Positions 61,245-64,000 of a DNA stretch of 64,000 bases are shown here, in pieces; the stretch's first letter is position 1, and each line of letters opens with the position of its first letter. The DNA is from Rossellomorea marisflavi (GTDB lineage Bacteria; Bacillota; Bacilli; Bacillales; Bacillaceae_B): NCBI RefSeq assembly GCF_022170785.1, contig NZ_CP081870.1:3646001-3710000 (forward strand). The letters are read 5' to 3'. The notes below the pieces were generated by a model. It was not told the DNA's origin, did no database searches, and saw nothing but the letters and a program-made list of their open reading frames with translations. The translations under genes were made by a program, and so were the position numbers.

Positions 61245-61553
61245 TCATTTTTTTATAAGGTCCAACGCTTTTTCCAATACCGCTTTCCCGTCGACACGCC
61301 CGTAGGAAACGGGGTCGATTGTATCCACTGGAATGCCGGAGTCCTTCGCCTTCTCTTCATATTTCCGCTTCATGAATCTCATCTGCGGTCCGATCAGCAG
61401 GACATCCGCCCTTTCCATATCGACAAAAGCCTTATCCTGAGCCACAGCCCATATCTCAGCATCCATCCCCTTGGATTCAGCCGCTTCCTTCATCTTCGAT
61501 ACAAGCAGGCTGGTGGACATCCCTGCAGAGCATGCCAATAAAATTCTTACCAC
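61245..61553 (-). CDS. licB: PTS lactose/cellobiose-type EIIB
   Basis: This EIIB of about 102 residues has the phospho-Cys loop ILLACSAGMSTSLLVSKM at its start (Cys about residue 8) and VLLIGPQMRFMKRKYEE in the middle. It takes phosphate from EIIA and passes it to the sugar. Start: GTG 61553 fits GAGGGG at nine bases; the ATG codons at 61562 and 61559 touch that site but remain possible. It is the first gene of the operon EIIB-EIIC-EIIA-GH1-regulator. Confidence 0.92.
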   Translation of the reverse strand: MVRILLACSAGMSTSLLVSKMKEAAESKGMDAEIWAVAQDKAFVDMERADVLLIGPQMRFMKRKYEEKAKDSGIPVDTIDPVSYGRVDGKAVLEKALDLIKK

Positions 61554-61584
61554 TGTCATCATCCCCTCTTTTAATGCTACTTTG

Positions 61585-61607
61585 ATTATATTTTAAAAGC
61601 GCTTTCA
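61585..61607 (-). promoter_or_regulatory. lic promoter -10 with cre site
   Basis: On the minus strand TGAAAGCGCTTTTA (61594-61607) matches the cre consensus except for T instead of C at position 13. TATAAT (61585-61590) follows three bases later. CcpA bound here would block RNA polymerase. The bases upstream to about 61640 could hold a LicR site, but none is clear. Confidence 0.65.
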
Positions 61608-61661
61608 TAAACACGTATTGATTTTCCTCATTCCAACGGAAGTGATTCTCTGTGGCAACTT

Positions 61662-61690
61662 AAAAAAGGCGGATGGTTTCCCATCCGCCT
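61662..61690 (-). terminator. terminator after the zinc-ribbon gene
   Basis: GGCGGATGG (61681-61689, minus strand) pairs with CCATCCGCC (61668-61676) around a tetraloop, followed by six U. Confidence 0.88.
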
Positions 61691-61706
61691 TGCATGTGCT
61701 GTCTTC

Positions 61707-61907
61707 TTAATCGATAACGCGGCTAACAGACCCTCCACATTGAGCGCAGGTGCCTATCAACAAGACTTTGAAGTCCGCCGAGTCCACGATGTAGTCAATA
61801 ATCCGCGTGACTCCACAGGTCCGACAAAATACATTTCCTTCAAGCTTTTCACGGATATGGGCCGGAACCGCCATCCATCGTTTCCTTGCCAGTTCATCTT
61901 TATCCAT
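61707..61907 (-). CDS. small zinc-ribbon protein
   Basis: This 66-residue protein has two Cys pairs, CRTCG (about residue 28) and CAQCGG (about 55), which can bind one zinc as a ribbon. The N-terminal helix is charged (DKDELARKRWMAVPAHIREKLEG). The family is not recognised with certainty; similar short proteins occur singly in Bacillus. ATG 61907 is chosen because AGAGGTG lies about seven bases upstream; an in-frame GTG at 61916 overlaps that site. It is monocistronic with its own terminator, and it has no functional tie to the PTS or recombinase genes beside it. Confidence 0.75.
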   Translation of the reverse strand: MDKDELARKRWMAVPAHIREKLEGNVFCRTCGVTRIIDYIVDSADFKVLLIGTCAQCGGSVSRVID

Positions 61908-61977
61908 AAGCGACACCTCTCATCACGTATCGATTTTCCCTATTACTATATCATACCGCGGAGGAGAATGATGCCCC

Positions 61978-62817
61978 TCACCCCTCATGGGAAAATGTCT
62001 CCCTGATGGCACGCTCAAGCTCGGAACCTTCCACCGCTGTCTTCACGTAGCGCCGCGTCACATTGATATCCCGGTGACCCGCAAGCCTAGAGACCACCTC
62101 CAGGCTAACTCCCCGGTCCACAAGCTGCTGACAAAAGGTATGGCGCAGCTTCTGGGCATTCACATGAAATTTCTTCAACATATATTGAACCGATCTTTCC
62201 GTCAACCGTTCACGTGACCGCGACACAAACAAGGGACCGACAGGCTGTATTTCATCCAGGTAAGCCGTAAGAGAGGACTTCAACGCATCGGTCAGCGGGA
62301 TCACCCTCTCATCCCCATGGGTGTCCGACACCCTCAAGACTCCCCGTTCGAGATCCAGATCCGTCAAATCGAGACCGCAAAGTTCAGATACACGTATACC
62401 GGTATGAAGAAGAGTGAGGACGATCGCTTCATTGCGGGCATTTCGGCTTTCCCGCACCTCGACCAGGAGACCCTCACACTCTTCCTTTGTGAGCACATCA
62501 ATCTCATCCTTCTTCGGCGCATGCTTGATCCTGATATCAAGCCCCACATCCGGCCGCTTCAAAAAACGGGTTAGCGTCCGGATCACACCCAGCACCTTAT
62601 CCGTTGTAATCGGACTCTTTCCCTGCTCTTCCAAATGAATCATATATTCCTGAACATCATCATGGCTGATTTCCATAAGGACCAACCCGCGCTCCCCCAG
62701 CCACTGATCAAACTTCTTAAGCTCCTGCTGATACGTCAAAATCGTCTTGCCTGACTTTCCCTCTTTCTCAAGCCACCCTAAAAACATTTCAATCGTACTG
62801 CCAGAAGTTCCTCTCAA
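61978..62817 (-). CDS. tyrosine recombinase/integrase (XerC/D-like) with altered HxxR box
   Basis: This recombinase of about 279 residues has an N-terminal SAM-like core-binding domain (about 10-90, TIEMFLGWLEKEGKSGKTILTYQQELKKFDQWL) and a catalytic domain. Arg I fits LLHTGIRVSELCGLDLTDLD (about 145), the Arg II box reads NAQKLRHTFCQQLV where HxLRHT is usual, the third His fits LAGHRDINVTRRYVK (about 248) and the nucleophile is the Tyr in RRYVK. The first His of the HxxR box is thus Gln. The probable start is TTG 62817, behind AAAGGGTGG; GTG 62826 is possible. It could act on a mobile element or in dimer resolution; no excisionase or obvious att sites were found. Confidence 0.85.
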   Translation of the reverse strand: MRGTSGSTIEMFLGWLEKEGKSGKTILTYQQELKKFDQWLGERGLVLMEISHDDVQEYMIHLEEQGKSPITTDKVLGVIRTLTRFLKRPDVGLDIRIKHAPKKDEIDVLTKEECEGLLVEVRESRNARNEAIVLTLLHTGIRVSELCGLDLTDLDLERGVLRVSDTHGDERVIPLTDALKSSLTAYLDEIQPVGPLFVSRSRERLTERSVQYMLKKFHVNAQKLRHTFCQQLVDRGVSLEVVSRLAGHRDINVTRRYVKTAVEGSELERAIRETFSHEG

Positions 62818-63029
62818 GAGACCCACCCTTTCACAGCGAAAACGTTCTTTTGTCTAATCCTAGAGAATTGGAAGGAAGAAGTCAACTTCTGTGAAGTTCG
62901 GGTAGCATGGTGGAGAGAGTTTTATGTAGACACTCTTTCATGATCACTAGTTAAACATGCGACGTGAATCTATTTCGCAAATAAGTACTGCTTCTCCTAT
63001 CCCCAGCTCTTTGGACACCGTCTCTTTTC

Positions 63030-63521
63030 TATCCACTTCGCTGATCATAGACTTCCACAGGTTGTAAAAGCTCTTTTGCTTCTGCGGTTCTCTAGTCGCT
63101 ACTAAATAGAGGTGTTCGCAAATACGGAGAATGAATAGCAAATTAAAAAATGGGCAGTAATACGCTTCAAAGATAATAAGTGGATTTCCGCAAATAATGT
63201 TAAAAATATCGTAAGGAAATCGTTGAATTTCACAGGTGTTTTCGCGCCTGGAGAGGAGAGACGAGTCCTAGAGTGTTCTAAATGGGCATAAGGTGTTGCG
63301 AGGAATGTCGAATGATCTCCTATGGAAAAGACGTACCATTGTTTAGAAATAATATCGCTGATAAAAGGTCCCTGTCCGCACGTATCACTCCCCCTTCGCT
63401 CGGAACGAAAAAAAGTCGCAACTAAGCGCGGACTCCCCACTAGCCTCATCTCAGGCAGACACCTCTGCCCCTTCCACTTCGCTGATCGCAAACTCCCACA
63501 GGTCATTAAACTTTTCGCTCT
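63030..63521 (-). repeat. two diverged copies of a short coding-like repeat near the rRNA operon
   Basis: The stretch 63030-63076 and the stretch 63472-63521 share CCACTTCGCTGATC, CCACAGGT and flanking bases. On the minus strand they translate to KSFYNLWKSMISEV and EKFNDLWEFAISEV. Neither frame is long or well started, so they look like remnants of a dispersed element. The gap 62830-63590 has no convincing gene. Short open frames there lack ribosome sites. Confidence 0.45.
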
Positions 63522-63593
63522 TCCTGTTGTCTACATGTCTCCTTGCTGATTAGATGCTCCCATCCATTTCATTCCCTCACCAAAAAAAACACA

Positions 63594-63625
63594 ACAAAAA
63601 AGCAACCCATCAAATGAGCTGCTTT
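63594..63625 (-). terminator. rRNA operon terminator
   Basis: A 12-bp stem with two G-U pairs (63614-63625 with 63599-63610) and a three-base loop is followed by U residues and, after GTTGTG, a second U-run on the minus strand. It lies just beyond the 5S gene. Confidence 0.85.
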
Positions 63626-63635
63626 CTCAATATTG

Positions 63636-63751
<116 letters not shown>

Positions 63752-63865
63752 CAGGTATTCCATTGAAAGAATTGTTCTTTCAAAACTAGATAAAGGGTTG
63801 ATAGTCAATCATTACCGGCGTATCGTCCAGTCCGGGAGACGCGAAGCGCCTCCTTCGTCTTACTT

Positions 63866-64000
<135 letters not shown>

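Noticed and set aside
63752..63865. Spacer between 23S and 5S searched for tRNA genes
   Set aside because: No cloverleaf or TTCGANNC-type T-loop with matching acceptor stem was seen. Only the usual processing sequence is present.

Overview
The window looks like a chromosomal segment of a moderately GC-rich Bacillaceae bacterium (Bacillus/Rossellomorea-like). The support is a typical Bacillus 5S/23S rRNA end, a ComK homologue, a RocB homologue, a class II GalT, a LicBCAH/LicR phospho-beta-glucoside system, cre-like and CodY-like sites, and strong AGGAGG-type ribosome binding sites with frequent GTG/TTG starts. No prophage, CRISPR array or insertion sequence was seen. One tyrosine recombinase and two clusters of GC-rich dispersed repeats are the only mobile-type signals.

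Layout. 0-4.3 kb: an ABC importer (lipoprotein, ATPase, fused permease) with a partial HAD-IIA phosphatase, behind a structured leader. 4.4-5.8 kb: a VOC protein divergent from a WYL regulator. 5.9-15.4 kb: a galactoside utilisation operon (binding lipoprotein, two permeases, GH36 alpha-galactosidase, galactokinase, GH42 beta-galactosidase, LacI regulator). 15.5-16.9 kb: no genes, five copies of a GC-rich repeat. 17-23.2 kb: glutamate dehydrogenase and a Leloir operon galK-galE-galT-galM with a second galactokinase. 23.4-26.4 kb: an AbgT transporter divergent from an M20 amidohydrolase. 26.4-28.2 kb: a DUF1659/DUF2922 pair and a histidine kinase. 28.3-31.7 kb: an exopolysaccharide-type operon (GH16, GT2 synthase, polysaccharide deacetylase) behind three copies of a palindromic motif. 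It converges on a GGDEF-EAL protein that follows an atypical ketosynthase. 35.5-40.7 kb: a secreted LamG-phosphoesterase and a MurNAc recycling operon (murQ-murP-mupG). 40.9-45.3 kb: comK, rocB, a GntR regulator, and a glcD-like gene whose frame is broken by TGA at codon 5. 45.3-46.2 kb: galU. 46.3-51.6 kb: a catabolic cluster (flavin reductase, sodium:solute symporter with small partner, CoA-transferase, GntR regulator, HMG-CoA lyase) with three TTGTATACAA sites in the divergent promoter region. 51.7-53.8 kb: a serine-acetyltransferase-like enzyme and a glutamate-type symporter behind a c-di-AMP (ydaO/yuaA) riboswitch. 54-56.2 kb: an SGNH hydrolase, an orphan sigma factor and a membrane protein. 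56.2-61.6 kb: the lic-type PTS operon with its PRD regulator. 61.7-62.8 kb: a zinc-ribbon protein and a tyrosine recombinase. 63.6-64 kb: the end of an rRNA operon on the minus strand.

How the parts fit. Galactosides taken up at 14-15 kb are cut by GH36 and GH42, and the galactose goes through the Leloir operon at 18-23 kb. Both promoters carry a cre site and TTTAGTAAA/TTTACTAAA arms, so they look like one regulon under the LacI protein and CcpA. GalU supplies UDP-glucose for that route and for polysaccharide synthesis. The most notable points are the c-di-AMP riboswitch on a glutamate-type transporter, the polysaccharide cassette next to a c-di-GMP enzyme, the possible 3-hydroxy-3-methylglutarate-type catabolic cassette, and the glcD nonsense codon.
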